This document shows positions 9,934 through 18,070 of a DNA stretch of 26,658 nt, piece by piece (positions within the stretch are counted from its first letter, which is position 1; every line of letters begins with the position of its first letter). The DNA comes from JBGSPQ01 sp964346765 (GTDB taxonomy: Bacteria > Patescibacteriota > Gracilibacteria > UBA1369), in contig CAYFWB010000011.1 of NCBI GenBank assembly GCA_964346765.1, forward strand, positions 1 to 26,658, given 5' to 3'. A program made the position numbers and the translations under genes. The notes below the pieces were generated by a model. The model was not told the DNA's origin and searched no databases. It was given only the letters and a program-made list of their open reading frames with translations.

Positions 9934-10740
9934 ATGGATAGAGAAGCGGCGGTCGCCGGCATGTTTTACCCAGCCGATCCGGATACGTTAATAAGAAACA
10001 TTGACGCACTGCTGAAAGGCGCAGAAAACACAACAACCACCAAAACTGACGAAAAAAATTACAACGAACAGATAAAAGGTTTAATTGTACCGCACGCCGG
10101 ATACATTTATTCCGGGGCGACCGCCGCGCGCGGGTACAATCTTCTCAAAAAAATTTCACAAAAAAAATTAAATATTTTTATACTGGCTCCCTCCCACACA
10201 ACCTATATAACCTCTTCTGTAGGAAATTACGACAACTACATCACTCCGCTTGGAAAAGTTAAAGTTAATAAAAAAATATATAACGAACTGACACAAAAAG
10301 GACTGAGTTTTATCCCTGAAGCACACGAACGCGAACACAGCCTTGAAGTACAACTCCCCTTTCTTATGCGAACATTAAAAAAAATTGAAATCGTGCCGAT
10401 TCTGCTCGGAGAAACATCGGCTGATCAAATGGCGGAAATCCTTCAACCCCACTTTATTAAAAATGATTCACTGTTCATAATTTCTTCCGACCTTTCCCAC
10501 TACATGGCTTACGAACAAGCCAAACAGAGAGACTCCCGCTCACTGGATATTATTCAAACACTTAAAACCAAACAGGAAGATAAAATCGATGCATGCGGAA
10601 TTACGGGAATCAGAATTATCATGAGACTGGCTCTGAACAATCAATATCGAATTCAACTATTGGATTATGAAAATTCGGGAGACACGGCCGGCGATAAAAG
10701 TGCTGTTGTCGGCTATGGTGCTTTAAAAATTTACAAATAA
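9934..10740 (+). CDS. amrB: AmmeMemoRadiSam system protein B (MEMO1 family)
   Basis: This 268-residue protein belongs to the MEMO family, which resembles extradiol dioxygenases in fold. The signature parts are AVAGMFYPADP near the N-terminus, VPHAGYIYSG (His54), APSH (His88), REHSLEVQLPFL (His135), SSDLSHY (His189) and DACGITG (Cys221). His54, His88 and Cys221 probably match the metal site described for human MEMO1 (His, His, Cys). It lies between the radical SAM gene and the AMMECR1-like gene, so the three products probably act together. The biochemical role of bacterial members is not settled to my knowledge. Confidence 0.93.
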   Translation: MDREAAVAGMFYPADPDTLIRNIDALLKGAENTTTTKTDEKNYNEQIKGLIVPHAGYIYSGATAARGYNLLKKISQKKLNIFILAPSHTTYITSSVGNYDNYITPLGKVKVNKKIYNELTQKGLSFIPEAHEREHSLEVQLPFLMRTLKKIEIVPILLGETSADQMAEILQPHFIKNDSLFIISSDLSHYMAYEQAKQRDSRSLDIIQTLKTKQEDKIDACGITGIRIIMRLALNNQYRIQLLDYENSGDTAGDKSAVVGYGALKIYK

Positions 10741-10760
10741 AATATCATTAAGAATAAAAA

Positions 10761-11333
10761 ATGTATTCAAAAGATGAAGAAAAAACACTCTTAAAGCTTG
10801 CCAGAAAGGCAATAACTACATATCTAACCGGATCACACGATACGAAGATTGAAATTGGAGAAAATGAATTAACGCCTAATTTAAAACAAAAACGCGCTAC
10901 ATTCATAACACTGACAATTAATGATAATCTGCGCGGCTGTATCGGCCACATCATGCCAATCCAAAATCTTTATAAAGACGTCATAGACAACGCGCGGGCC
11001 GCCGCTTTTCACGACCCTCGCTTTTATCCACTGCAAGAAGATGATCTGGATCAGATTAAAATCGAGATATCGGTCCTCAGCATCCCCAAAAAATTACCCT
11101 ACCAAAACACTCAAGACTTATTAAACAAACTTTCACCCGGTGAAACAGGAGTAATAATAAAAAAAAGCTACAACGAAGCTACTTACTTACCCCAGGTATG
11201 GGAAAGCCTACCCGACAAAAGCGCTTTTTTAAGCAGTCTTTGCCAAAAAGCCGGCCTGGATCCCAATGCCTGGAAATCAAACAATCTTGAAGTAAAAACC
11301 TACACCGTTGAAAGATTTCAAGAAACAAACTGA
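10761..11333 (+). CDS. amrA: AmmeMemoRadiSam system protein A (AMMECR1 family)
   Basis: This 190-residue protein has the AMMECR1 domain over almost its full length. The family hallmark LRGCIG is at 57-62, followed by NARAAAFHDPRFYPL and IEISVLS, with LPQVWE near the C-terminus. AMMECR1-domain proteins have been suggested to have an enzymatic or regulatory role, but none is proven as far as I know. It is the last gene of the three-gene operon, 20 nt after the MEMO-like gene, and it ends in TGA 5 nt before the convergent mutM stop. Confidence 0.93.
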   Translation: MYSKDEEKTLLKLARKAITTYLTGSHDTKIEIGENELTPNLKQKRATFITLTINDNLRGCIGHIMPIQNLYKDVIDNARAAAFHDPRFYPLQEDDLDQIKIEISVLSIPKKLPYQNTQDLLNKLSPGETGVIIKKSYNEATYLPQVWESLPDKSAFLSSLCQKAGLDPNAWKSNNLEVKTYTVERFQETN

Positions 11334-11338
11334 ATCTT

Positions 11339-12172
11339 CTATTTTTTAACTTGACACTTAAGACAAACATACGTCCCCCGCCCCGCCGTCTTGATCTTAA
11401 CAATTTCCGAGTCGCAATAATAACACTTCTCGCCCGCCCTGCCGTAAACTTTCAAATACTGTTGATGCCTGCCCAAATCCCCCTTTGTACCAACAAAATC
11501 CGACATTGATACGCCACAATTTTCAATTCCTTCTTTAAGACAAAACCCAACATTTTCATAAAGATCCCTAAACTTGTATTTGGGAATTTTTTCGATTCTG
11601 GATGCCGGATGCAAACCCGACCTGAAACATATTTCATCAACGTAAATATTACCGATTCCCGCGACCAAATCCTGTCTCAATAAAGAATTTTTCAAATAAC
11701 CTTTCTTTCGTGCCCCGTTATAGTCCCTATAAAAAAGATCCATAAACTCTTCATAACCCATATCAAAAGGCTCTTTACCCAAACGACTGATCCCCGTTAA
11801 CAATTCAAAATTTTCCGACCTTAAAAACCAAACTTTCCCGAACTTGCGAACATCCGAAAAAAACAATTCGTCACCATCCTTAAAATGAAAAACCGCCCTA
11901 ACATATTTTTCTCGCGCAGACTCCACATACCACATCAACCTGCCGGTCATACGCAAGTGAACGATAATTCTTAAATCATTTTCCAGAACAATAACAATAA
12001 ACTTGCCCCTGCGCTTAACATCCAAAACCCGCAAACTCAAATCATCAACTTCAAGCGAAGGATCAAATTTGCAAACCGATTCCAGCCTGGATTCTATCCT
12101 ACGCAAAACCTTGCCCGTAGCCGAGGATTTAAGCTCTCTGACAATAGTTTCAACTTCCGGTAATTCCGGCAT
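11339..12172 (-). CDS. mutM: Formamidopyrimidine-DNA glycosylase (Fpg/MutM)
   Basis: This 277-residue protein is a base-excision repair glycosylase/AP lyase that removes oxidised purines such as 8-oxoguanine. It starts MPELPEVETI, where Pro2 is the catalytic nucleophile and Glu3 follows. The central part has HLRMTGRL and FSDVRKFGK. The helix-two-turn-helix region holds VAGIGNIYVDEICF. The C-terminal zinc finger is CYYC...CLKC with GRGTYVC before the second pair. All hallmark residues are present and the length is typical. It is probably the second gene of a two-gene operon, 5 nt after the unrecognised gene 12178-13122. Confidence 0.97.
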   Translation of the reverse strand: MPELPEVETIVRELKSSATGKVLRRIESRLESVCKFDPSLEVDDLSLRVLDVKRRGKFIVIVLENDLRIIVHLRMTGRLMWYVESAREKYVRAVFHFKDGDELFFSDVRKFGKVWFLRSENFELLTGISRLGKEPFDMGYEEFMDLFYRDYNGARKKGYLKNSLLRQDLVAGIGNIYVDEICFRSGLHPASRIEKIPKYKFRDLYENVGFCLKEGIENCGVSMSDFVGTKGDLGRHQQYLKVYGRAGEKCYYCDSEIVKIKTAGRGTYVCLKCQVKK

Positions 12173-12177
12173 AATAA

Positions 12178-13122
12178 CTAGTAATAAACAATATTTCGCA
12201 TCACCGGTTTATAAACACTGTCAAAATATCTGAACCACTGCTGTCTTCGCTGGGCATAATACATATCCGCGGGATCAAGCATCAAAAATTGCCCCATCAT
12301 AACAGCCCTTCTGTCGCTGAACCTTGCGTGCATTGAAAGCACACGGCGCAAAAAAGTTTTTTCTTTATCATTTACCAGCAAATTTTCAATCACGTCATAA
12401 ACTTCATTAGCCTCAGCTTCGTGAAACAAAAATTTCTGATAGATATCTCCGAACTCCAGATATTTTACTCTAAACCTGTGGAAATATGGATAACGTCTTA
12501 CCGACTCCCTTGGAAAACCGCTTAAAAGCCCGTACTCTTTGGTAGCCGCCGGCTCCCCGCCGCTTCTTAAAGGATCAACCACGGTTCTTTTAATATACGG
12601 AACGGGATTTGCCGCCGTAATGTCGTCAAAAACATCGGAATTCCGCTGCATAATATTACCCGCGGTCATTTTATTAACGACCATAAACGTATCGGCCCTA
12701 TTGTCCTTTCTAATGTCGAAAACGGAAAACAGCTCACCTTCAAGCGCTCTCTTTAAAACACTCAGTTCATAATCGTTAACCATCACCCCAAAAGAAGGAT
12801 GAGTCTGAACAGTAGCAACTGAATCCATACCGTAAAGAGCTCTTCGAAACGCATCCAATTTAAAAAGCGCGGCCGCCAATTCCGGCTTATTGGCGGACAT
12901 CAGATTCATAAAATATTCCACCCCCGTAATCAGCTGATCATACCTGACTGGCAGATTTCTATACTCAAAATCATTATTAAGCGCGTCTCTGTCAATCATG
13001 GCACGTGCCCGTATCAATTCTTCATGCAGACTTTCACCGGTATCTAATCCGAACTCCAAACTTCGCATCAAATTGTATTTATTAAAAACAAATTCATAGT
13101 TTGATTCATGGAAAAACAGCAA
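12178..13122 (-). CDS. Unrecognised 314-residue protein upstream of mutM
   Basis: I do not recognise a family. The protein is soluble-looking, with no signal peptide or clear membrane segment, mostly helical by composition and rich in Arg, Phe, Tyr and Asp. Segments that may be conserved are RYDQLITGVEYFMNLM, HPSFGVMVNDYELSVLKRAL and DRRAVMMGQFLMLDPADMYYAQRRQQWFRYFDSVY is only partly quotable as a motif (residues about 270-305). The start drawn here is a TTG directly after two in-frame TAA codons. The ATG at 13068 (Met19) is the alternative. The gene is divergent from the SLH gene and 5 nt upstream of mutM, so the two are probably co-transcribed, but that alone does not show a role in repair. 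Confidence 0.7.
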   Translation of the reverse strand: MLFFHESNYEFVFNKYNLMRSLEFGLDTGESLHEELIRARAMIDRDALNNDFEYRNLPVRYDQLITGVEYFMNLMSANKPELAAALFKLDAFRRALYGMDSVATVQTHPSFGVMVNDYELSVLKRALEGELFSVFDIRKDNRADTFMVVNKMTAGNIMQRNSDVFDDITAANPVPYIKRTVVDPLRSGGEPAATKEYGLLSGFPRESVRRYPYFHRFRVKYLEFGDIYQKFLFHEAEANEVYDVIENLLVNDKEKTFLRRVLSMHARFSDRRAVMMGQFLMLDPADMYYAQRRQQWFRYFDSVYKPVMRNIVYY

Positions 13123-13180
13123 TTATTAATGTATCATGCTAATCAAATTCAAGATATTTTTATAAACTAATTTCTATCAA

Positions 13181-14155
13181 ATGATAATAAAAAAATTTAT
13201 CAAGCCGATCATAGCTTTAAGTCTGTTCGCCATTACCGCTCAACCTGTACTTGCCGCTGGTTTTAATGACCTGAGCGCGGACCATCCCAATTACGACGCC
13301 ATTCTGGATCTTCAGGAAAGAGGAATTATTGACGGTTACCCCGACGGCACATTTAAACCGGATCAAATGGTCAACAGAGTGGAAGCTTTAAAAATAGTAC
13401 TTCTGGGCGCCGATATCGACCCAACCTCAACAAACAGTCAGGCCGACTTTACGGACACCGATTCGCAAGCCTGGTACGCGCCGTACATAACCAAAGCCGT
13501 CGAAATGAAAATCGTTGAAGGTTATCCGGACGGTAGTTTTAAACCGGCAAATCAAATAAACCTGGTAGAATCCTTAAAAATCGTTCAGCTTGGTTATAAT
13601 ATCGATTTAAGCGGAATCGATGTTACGCAAAACCCCTACGCCGACGCATTCGCAGGCCAATGGTACGCGCCATACATTCAATACGCCAAAGACAAAAACC
13701 TTATAGACTCGGACGACCTGAACAAAGTATATCCCGACCAAGGAATGACCAGAGGAAGCCTTGCCGAAGTAATTTACAGACTATTATATATTCAGGAACA
13801 CGGACTGAATTATTTTGGGGAAGCATTAACGGAAGAATCGACTGATGAACCTGAAGAAGAAGAAGAAGAAGAAACCACAGCTTTTACATGGAACGTAAGT
13901 ATAGATAACAATTTCTACAACCCCAAAAACATGACAATTGGTGTAGGATCAAAAGTTAAATGGACCAACAACGATGACACCGATCACACCGTTACAGATG
14001 ACGATAAATTTCTGTCCAGCGGCACTCTCAAACCCGGCGACGCATACACGGTCAAATTTTTCAATGAAGGCACTTTTGAATACACCTGTGAACTGCATCC
14101 GACCATGAGCGGGACAATCACGGTCAAACCCGCCAACGAAGTGCCAACAATCTAA
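13181..14155 (+). CDS. Secreted SLH-domain protein with C-terminal cupredoxin
   Basis: This 324-residue protein has a signal peptide (KKFIKPI, hydrophobic core, PVLAA at 22-26). Three SLH-like repeats follow at about 27-80, 88-145 and 150-205, the first two with the hallmark GYPDGTFKP/GYPDGSFKP. An acidic linker (218-232) leads to a cupredoxin domain (about 234-318). Its probable type 1 copper ligands are His269 in DHTV, Cys303, His306 and Met309 in CELHPTM, an amicyanin-like spacing. SLH domains anchor proteins to cell-wall polymers, so this is probably a cell-surface copper protein for electron transfer or copper binding. A TATAAA lies at 13161-13166, and the ATG follows it by 14 nt without Shine-Dalgarno. 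Confidence 0.88.
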   Translation: MIIKKFIKPIIALSLFAITAQPVLAAGFNDLSADHPNYDAILDLQERGIIDGYPDGTFKPDQMVNRVEALKIVLLGADIDPTSTNSQADFTDTDSQAWYAPYITKAVEMKIVEGYPDGSFKPANQINLVESLKIVQLGYNIDLSGIDVTQNPYADAFAGQWYAPYIQYAKDKNLIDSDDLNKVYPDQGMTRGSLAEVIYRLLYIQEHGLNYFGEALTEESTDEPEEEEEEETTAFTWNVSIDNNFYNPKNMTIGVGSKVKWTNNDDTDHTVTDDDKFLSSGTLKPGDAYTVKFFNEGTFEYTCELHPTMSGTITVKPANEVPTI

Positions 14156-14191
14156 TTGGCAAAAACAAAAAGAAACAAGCAATACAAGGAG

Positions 14192-14246
14192 CTTTTATTC
14201 GAGACGAGGTAAGCTTACACAAGTAAGCGTCCGAGCGAGAATAAAA
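14192..14246. repeat. Nested hairpin between the SLH gene and tRNA-Lys
   Basis: TTTTATTC (14193-14200) pairs with GAATAAAA (14239-14246). Between them is a second hairpin, GCTTAC-ACAA-GTAAGC (14213-14228). It lies 37 nt after the SLH stop. It may help end that transcript or be a small structured RNA element. Confidence 0.4.
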
Positions 14247-14266
14247 AAGCGACGCAGTATTGCGCC
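14243..14266 (-). terminator. Terminator of tRNA-Lys
   Basis: On the minus strand GGCGCA-ATAC-TGCGTC forms a 6-bp stem (one G-T pair) followed by GC and six T, 15 nt after the tRNA 3' end. On the plus strand the stem is followed by TTGATTTTTGTT, so it may also stop the SLH transcript. Confidence 0.65.
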
Positions 14267-14280
14267 GTTGATTTTTGTTC

Positions 14281-14356
14281 TGGTGGGCGAGCAGGGGATC
14301 GAACCCTGGACCTTACGGTTAAGAGCCGTCTGCTCTACCGACTGAGCTACTCGCCC
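14281..14356 (-). tRNA. tRNA-Lys (CTT)
   Basis: The reverse complement is a 76-nt tRNA with acceptor GGGCGAG/CTCGCCC, anticodon CTT in the loop CTCTTAA, the T arm CAGGGTTCGATCCCCTG, and encoded CCA (14281-14283). Confidence 0.97.
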
Positions 14357-14461
14357 ACAAAACGCCTGAAACACAAGTGATAAATTAGCATTTATCAAAT
14401 TTTTCTACAAGCTTTATTCGAATCCTTGCCTGGCACTTACCGTTGATATAAATTGTATACG

Positions 14462-15610
14462 ATGCAAACAGCACTATTCCAAAAAAAAATCGCTTTTTAC
14501 ACGGACACCCCCATTTACGGGGGAGCTGAACACCATATACTTCTACTTGCCCGCAATCTTAATAAAGAAAAATATAAAATAACGCTAATTTGCTCCAAAT
14601 ACAAACAACTGGACGAATGGTGCAAACAATGGATGGACCATGGATTCCCGGTGCACAGACTAAAAGTAGCGCATAAACATGATCCGAGACACGGAGGTCA
14701 GCTTAAAAAGATCTTAAAAAAAGAAAAACCCGATCTTTTGCACATTCAACTCTGGAACCCGGGCGCTTGCAGATACGCATTTGGCGCTGTTGATAAAAAA
14801 AAGACAAAAGTACTTGCCACAGAGCACGACCCCTTCCCTCTTTCCGGATTAAAAAACAGCTTCAAAAAAAAATGCCTGAAAAAAACCGATTTCGAAATCG
14901 CCGTTTCAAACGCCAATCGAAAGATGCTTCTGAAACTTTATCCCCAACTAAAAAACAAGATTGTTACTGTTCATAACGGAATAGACCTGGAAGAGTTCCG
15001 AAAACCTTTGATCCACTTTGTAAATCAACAAAAACTGCATATCAAGCAAAGGATATTCAATGCCAAAGCCGACGATTTTGTAATCATTTCCGTGGCGGCG
15101 CTTCATGAAAGAAAAGGTCTTAACTACCTAATTGAAGCATTCGCCAAAGTGGCGGAGAAAAAAGAAAAAGTTAAGTTGACCATTGTGGGTGAAGGTCCTG
15201 AAAGAAAAAAACTGGAAAAATTAATAAAAAATTTAAAACTTGACGATAAAGTGACTTTAACCGGAAGTCAAAAAGAAATAGCCTTTCTGCTTGGAGCCAG
15301 TGACCTGTTTGTACTGGCCAGTATTAAAGAGGCATTCGGTCTGGCAATTCTGGAAGCGATGGAAGCAGGTATCCCTGTAATCGGATCCAACGTGGGCGGC
15401 ATTCCCGAAATCATTGAAAACAATAAAACAGGGCTTCTGGTTAAAGCGAAGGATGTGGAATCGTTAAAAGAAAAAATTCTGCAACTTATGGAAAACAAGC
15501 CTCTACGCCAAAAATTAACTTACGTAGCCAGTCATCATGTAAAAAAATTCGACGTTGGCGAAATGGTAAAGAAAACCGAAAAAATATACGATTACTTATT
15601 AAGTCGATGA
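14462..15610 (+). CDS. GT4-family glycosyltransferase
   Basis: This 382-residue protein is a retaining GT-B glycosyltransferase of family GT4. The N-terminal domain begins IAFYTDTPIYGGAEHHILLLA, the usual acceptor-side loop. The C-terminal donor-binding domain has VHNGIDLEEF, VAALHERKGLNYLIEAF, LTIVGEGPERKKLEKL and the EAFGLAILEAMEAGIPVIGSNVGGIPE motif containing the EX7E pair. The sugar and acceptor cannot be told; surface polysaccharide or glycolipid synthesis is likely. I chose the ATG at 14462. A TTG at 14453 is in frame but follows a TATAAA (14447-14452) too closely to be transcribed. The stop overlaps the radA start (ATGA), so the two are translationally coupled. Confidence 0.88.
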   Translation: MQTALFQKKIAFYTDTPIYGGAEHHILLLARNLNKEKYKITLICSKYKQLDEWCKQWMDHGFPVHRLKVAHKHDPRHGGQLKKILKKEKPDLLHIQLWNPGACRYAFGAVDKKKTKVLATEHDPFPLSGLKNSFKKKCLKKTDFEIAVSNANRKMLLKLYPQLKNKIVTVHNGIDLEEFRKPLIHFVNQQKLHIKQRIFNAKADDFVIISVAALHERKGLNYLIEAFAKVAEKKEKVKLTIVGEGPERKKLEKLIKNLKLDDKVTLTGSQKEIAFLLGASDLFVLASIKEAFGLAILEAMEAGIPVIGSNVGGIPEIIENNKTGLLVKAKDVESLKEKILQLMENKPLRQKLTYVASHHVKKFDVGEMVKKTEKIYDYLLSR

Positions 15611-16947
15611 AACTAAAAACAATGTACGTTTGCGAAAAATGCGGATATAACAGCCAAAAATGGTTGGGTAAATGCCCGGAATGTGAAACATGGAACTCTT
15701 TTATGGAAGATGTTGTGGACATGGCGCACTCCGCTCGGAAACACGCAAGCATAGCCGCCCAGCCGGCGCCACTTGCCATGCACGGTGAGAGCGAGAACAG
15801 AATTGTAACCGGCATCAGCGAGTTTGATCGCGTGCTGGGCGGCGGCATTATTGAAGGAAGTATGATACTGATGAGCGGTGAACCCGGCATCGGCAAATCC
15901 ACTCTCACTTTGCGCGTTTGCCAGAAAGTGGCGTCTTTGAGCAAAAAAACACTATACGTTTCCGGAGAAGAATCCCCTTCGCAAATTGGCCTGCGCGCCA
16001 AACGCATGGGAATTGACAACGAAAACATTTTCGCGGTCGGTGAAACCAATCTGGAAAACATTATGGAAACAATTGGCGGCAACCGCTCAAAAACCGGCAA
16101 CAGCGAAACCGCGCCCAACTTCGTGGTGATAGATTCCATTCAAGTGGTTTCATCTTCGGAGATTCCCTCCATCGCCGGATCCATAAGCCAAGTTCGCTAC
16201 TGCACAGAAACGCTGATGAAATTTGCCAAACAAAGCCGTGTACCCATAATGATAATCGGCCACGTGACCAAAGACGGCAATCTGGCCGGCCCCAAAATTC
16301 TGGAACATCTAGTGGATACGGTTTTACTTATTGAAGGGGAAAGATTTGCCGATTTGCGAATTCTGCGCGGACTTAAAAACCGCTTTGGTTCCACCAACGA
16401 AATCGGACTGTTTGAAATGATACAGTCAGGCATGGAGGAAGTTAAAAACGCCTCCAAACATTTTTTGGAAGGTCGTAAAGAAGACGCCTTCGGCTCTGCC
16501 ATTACCACGACAATTGAGGGAACCCGACCGCTTTTGGTGGAGGTACAAGCGCTTACCGGACCAACGCCATTCGGTTATCCCAAGCGCGCCGCCAGCGGAT
16601 ACGACATCAACCGTCTACAACTTCTGCTCGCGGTAATTCAGAAACATCTGGGGCTTAACGTGGCGGAGCACGATGTCTACATAAACATTGTCGGTGGCTA
16701 CAAATTAAGCGACCCCACGTCCGACTTGGCCATAATAATGGCCGTAATTTCCTCACTCAAAAAACAACCCTTACCTTCAAACACCGTTTACATTGGCGAA
16801 ATCGGCCTGGGCGGAGAACTGCGCAACGTTTCCCAACTGGAAAAGCGCGTTACCGAATCAAAAAAAATCGGCTTTGAAAATATAATCACCCCAAAAATAA
16901 AGGATATTGCATCAGCGGCAAAGGTACTTTCGACTAAGACAAAATAA
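15607..16947 (+). CDS. radA: DNA repair protein RadA (Sms)
   Basis: This 446-residue RadA is a RecA-like ATPase and DnaB-type helicase that processes recombination branches. The N-terminal zinc finger has Cys9, Cys12, Cys23 and Cys26. Walker A is GEPGIGKST (91-99), the region FVVIDSIQV holds Walker B, and the RadA-specific KNRFG motif is at 257-261. The C-terminal Lon-protease-like domain holds GPTPFGYPKR, LNVAEHDVYINIVGG and GEIGLGGELR, without protease activity in this family. The gene overlaps the glycosyltransferase stop by 4 nt (ATGA). It converges on tatD, and no clear terminator separates them. Confidence 0.97.
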   Translation: MKLKTMYVCEKCGYNSQKWLGKCPECETWNSFMEDVVDMAHSARKHASIAAQPAPLAMHGESENRIVTGISEFDRVLGGGIIEGSMILMSGEPGIGKSTLTLRVCQKVASLSKKTLYVSGEESPSQIGLRAKRMGIDNENIFAVGETNLENIMETIGGNRSKTGNSETAPNFVVIDSIQVVSSSEIPSIAGSISQVRYCTETLMKFAKQSRVPIMIIGHVTKDGNLAGPKILEHLVDTVLLIEGERFADLRILRGLKNRFGSTNEIGLFEMIQSGMEEVKNASKHFLEGRKEDAFGSAITTTIEGTRPLLVEVQALTGPTPFGYPKRAASGYDINRLQLLLAVIQKHLGLNVAEHDVYINIVGGYKLSDPTSDLAIIMAVISSLKKQPLPSNTVYIGEIGLGGELRNVSQLEKRVTESKKIGFENIITPKIKDIASAAKVLSTKTK

Positions 16948-16975
16948 CAATTAAAACCAACCGCCAAAGCGTTTA

Positions 16976-17785
16976 TCAAACAAACTTCACTCCAAAAAAC
17001 GCCTCAACATTAGCTGTTGAAAGTTTACTCACTTCTTCCAAATCCATCTCGTTCACACGCGCAAACTCTTTGGCCGTTTCCACCACAAACGCCGGCTCGT
17101 TTCTTTGCCCGCGGTACATCTGCGGAGGCAAGTACGGACAATCGGTTTCCACCATAAATTTGTCGCGGGGCACCATCCGCGCCACATTACTTAAATGATC
17201 ATTTTTGGGATAAGTAAGCATCCCGGAAAAAGAAATGTAATATCCCCTTTGAATGCACTCCCTAGCCTCTTCAATTCCTCCGGTAAAACTGTGCAGAACC
17301 ACTCTTTTGTTACCGACTTTATTCAAAATTCCAATCGTATCTTCCCACGCGTCCCTTTGGTGGATAACCACCGGCAAATCAAGTTTTTTTGCCAATTTAA
17401 GTTGTTCCGTAAAAGCGTTTTTTTGAATGTCCTCCGCCTGCAAATTGCGGAAATAATCCAGCCCGATTTCACCAATAGCCACGATAAGTTTGATTCTGCC
17501 GTTTTCTTTTTTTATCAATTTTTCAAAATCCTTCAGTACTTGATCCGTTAAGTGAACTGCGTCATGCGGATGAATACCGATCGCACACCAAAACTTGCCG
17601 TCCCCTTTTTCTTTATAAAACGACGCGTTTCTTTTCGCGAAAGCCAAAGCGTTTAAAGAATCCTTGATATCGCATCCGACCAAAATTTGCCCTTTTACAC
17701 CCGCTCTGCCGGCTCTTAATATTACCGCTTCATAATCGGAAAAATCTTTACTGAAATGGAGATGGGAATGGGCGTCTATTAACAT
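16976..17785 (-). CDS. tatD: TatD family metal-dependent hydrolase/DNase
   Basis: Read from the ATG at 17785, this is a 269-residue TatD-type TIM-barrel hydrolase. Metal-binding residues are visible: the HxH of DAHSHLH near the start, Glu in AIGEIGLDYF, His in VVIHQRDAW, His in VVLHSFTGG, and Asp in ETDCPYLPP. Family members are 3'-5' DNases or related hydrolases in the cytoplasm. The reading frame is open upstream to 17959, but that extension is Lys/Phe/Trp-rich, lies antisense to the aro leader ORF and does not match the family, so I reject it. A possible promoter (TTGGTT, 17 nt, TATTAT ending at 17814 on the minus strand) overlaps the leader-peptide region. Confidence 0.93.
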   Translation of the reverse strand: MLIDAHSHLHFSKDFSDYEAVILRAGRAGVKGQILVGCDIKDSLNALAFAKRNASFYKEKGDGKFWCAIGIHPHDAVHLTDQVLKDFEKLIKKENGRIKLIVAIGEIGLDYFRNLQAEDIQKNAFTEQLKLAKKLDLPVVIHQRDAWEDTIGILNKVGNKRVVLHSFTGGIEEARECIQRGYYISFSGMLTYPKNDHLSNVARMVPRDKFMVETDCPYLPPQMYRGQRNEPAFVVETAKEFARVNEMDLEEVSKLSTANVEAFFGVKFV

Positions 17786-17790
17786 AAAAC

Positions 17791-17819
17791 TTGCAAAAAA
17801 ACACTTCAGAGGCAATAAT
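17791..17819 (+). promoter_or_regulatory. Promoter of the aro operon leader
   Basis: TTGCAA (17791-17796), exactly 17 nt, then AATAAT (17814-17819). The expected start near 17826 is only 2-4 nt before the leader-peptide ATG, so the leader would be translated almost leaderless. Confidence 0.6.
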
Positions 17820-17828
17820 ACACTCGAC

Positions 17829-17921
17829 ATGGAAAAGAACCAATCCCAAAAAACGAACTTAAATAACGCCATTCTGAACGGTTCTCCTTTTTCATACTTC
17901 TTCTTTTTCTTCCTTAAATAG
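17829..17921 (+). CDS. Phe/Tyr-rich leader peptide of the aro operon
   Basis: The 30-codon ORF starts MEKNQSQKTN and ends NGSPFSYFFFFFLK before TAG. Six of its last ten-odd residues are Phe and one is Tyr, five Phe codons in a row at 17898-17912. It lies just after a promoter and just before alternative hairpins, and upstream of DAHP synthase, the entry enzyme for Phe and Tyr. This is the layout of amino-acid leader peptides such as E. coli pheL. Slow translation for lack of charged tRNA-Phe (or tRNA-Tyr) would hold the ribosome upstream of the first hairpin arm, while completion would place it on the stop codon over that arm. The ORF is too short to judge by coding statistics. Confidence 0.65.
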   Translation: MEKNQSQKTNLNNAILNGSPFSYFFFFFLK

Positions 17922-17981
17922 AGAGGAGTATTGATCGTGTAAGCAATTACTCCTCTCAAAAAAAAGAGGAGCTATTTTTAA
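17921..17981 (+). promoter_or_regulatory. Transcription attenuator of the aro operon
   Basis: Three segments compete. Segment A (GAGAGGAGTATTG, 17921-17933) can pair with segment B (CAATTACTCCTCTC, 17944-17957) over 13 bp with one bulged base. The CTCCTC inside B (17950-17955) can instead pair with segment C (GAGGAG, 17966-17971), and this hairpin is followed by CTATTTTT, a weak terminator tail. The leader stop codon TAG overlaps the first base of A. Inferred logic: a ribosome at the stop covers A, frees B and lets the B-C terminator form; a ribosome stalled on the Phe codons leaves A free, A-B forms and transcription continues. Confidence 0.6.
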
Positions 17982-18064
17982 TATACTTAACCCTCCCAAC
18001 AATGTAAAATTCCTAACGCTGTGCCGAACAAAGTTCGCATAATAATCACACCTGCAACATCAAT

Positions 18065-18070
18065 TATAAT
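18065..18070 (+). promoter_or_regulatory. Possible second -10 box before DAHP synthase
   Basis: A perfect TATAAT ends 15 nt before the DAHP synthase ATG, but no convincing -35 box is visible (ATAATC at the 17-nt position). If active, it would bypass the attenuator. Confidence 0.35.

Noticed and set aside
14453..14461. TTG start for the glycosyltransferase
   Set aside because: It follows a TATAAA directly, and the ATG three codons later fits family length equally well.
11331..15610. Alternative genetic code with UGA as glycine (as in Gracilibacteria)
   Set aside because: amrA (11331-11333) and the glycosyltransferase (15608-15610) end in TGA at their natural lengths, so UGA is a stop here.
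17786..17959. 58-residue N-terminal extension of TatD
   Set aside because: It is Lys/Phe/Trp-rich, unlike the family, and lies antisense to the leader ORF and hairpins. The ATG at 17785 gives the usual TatD start.
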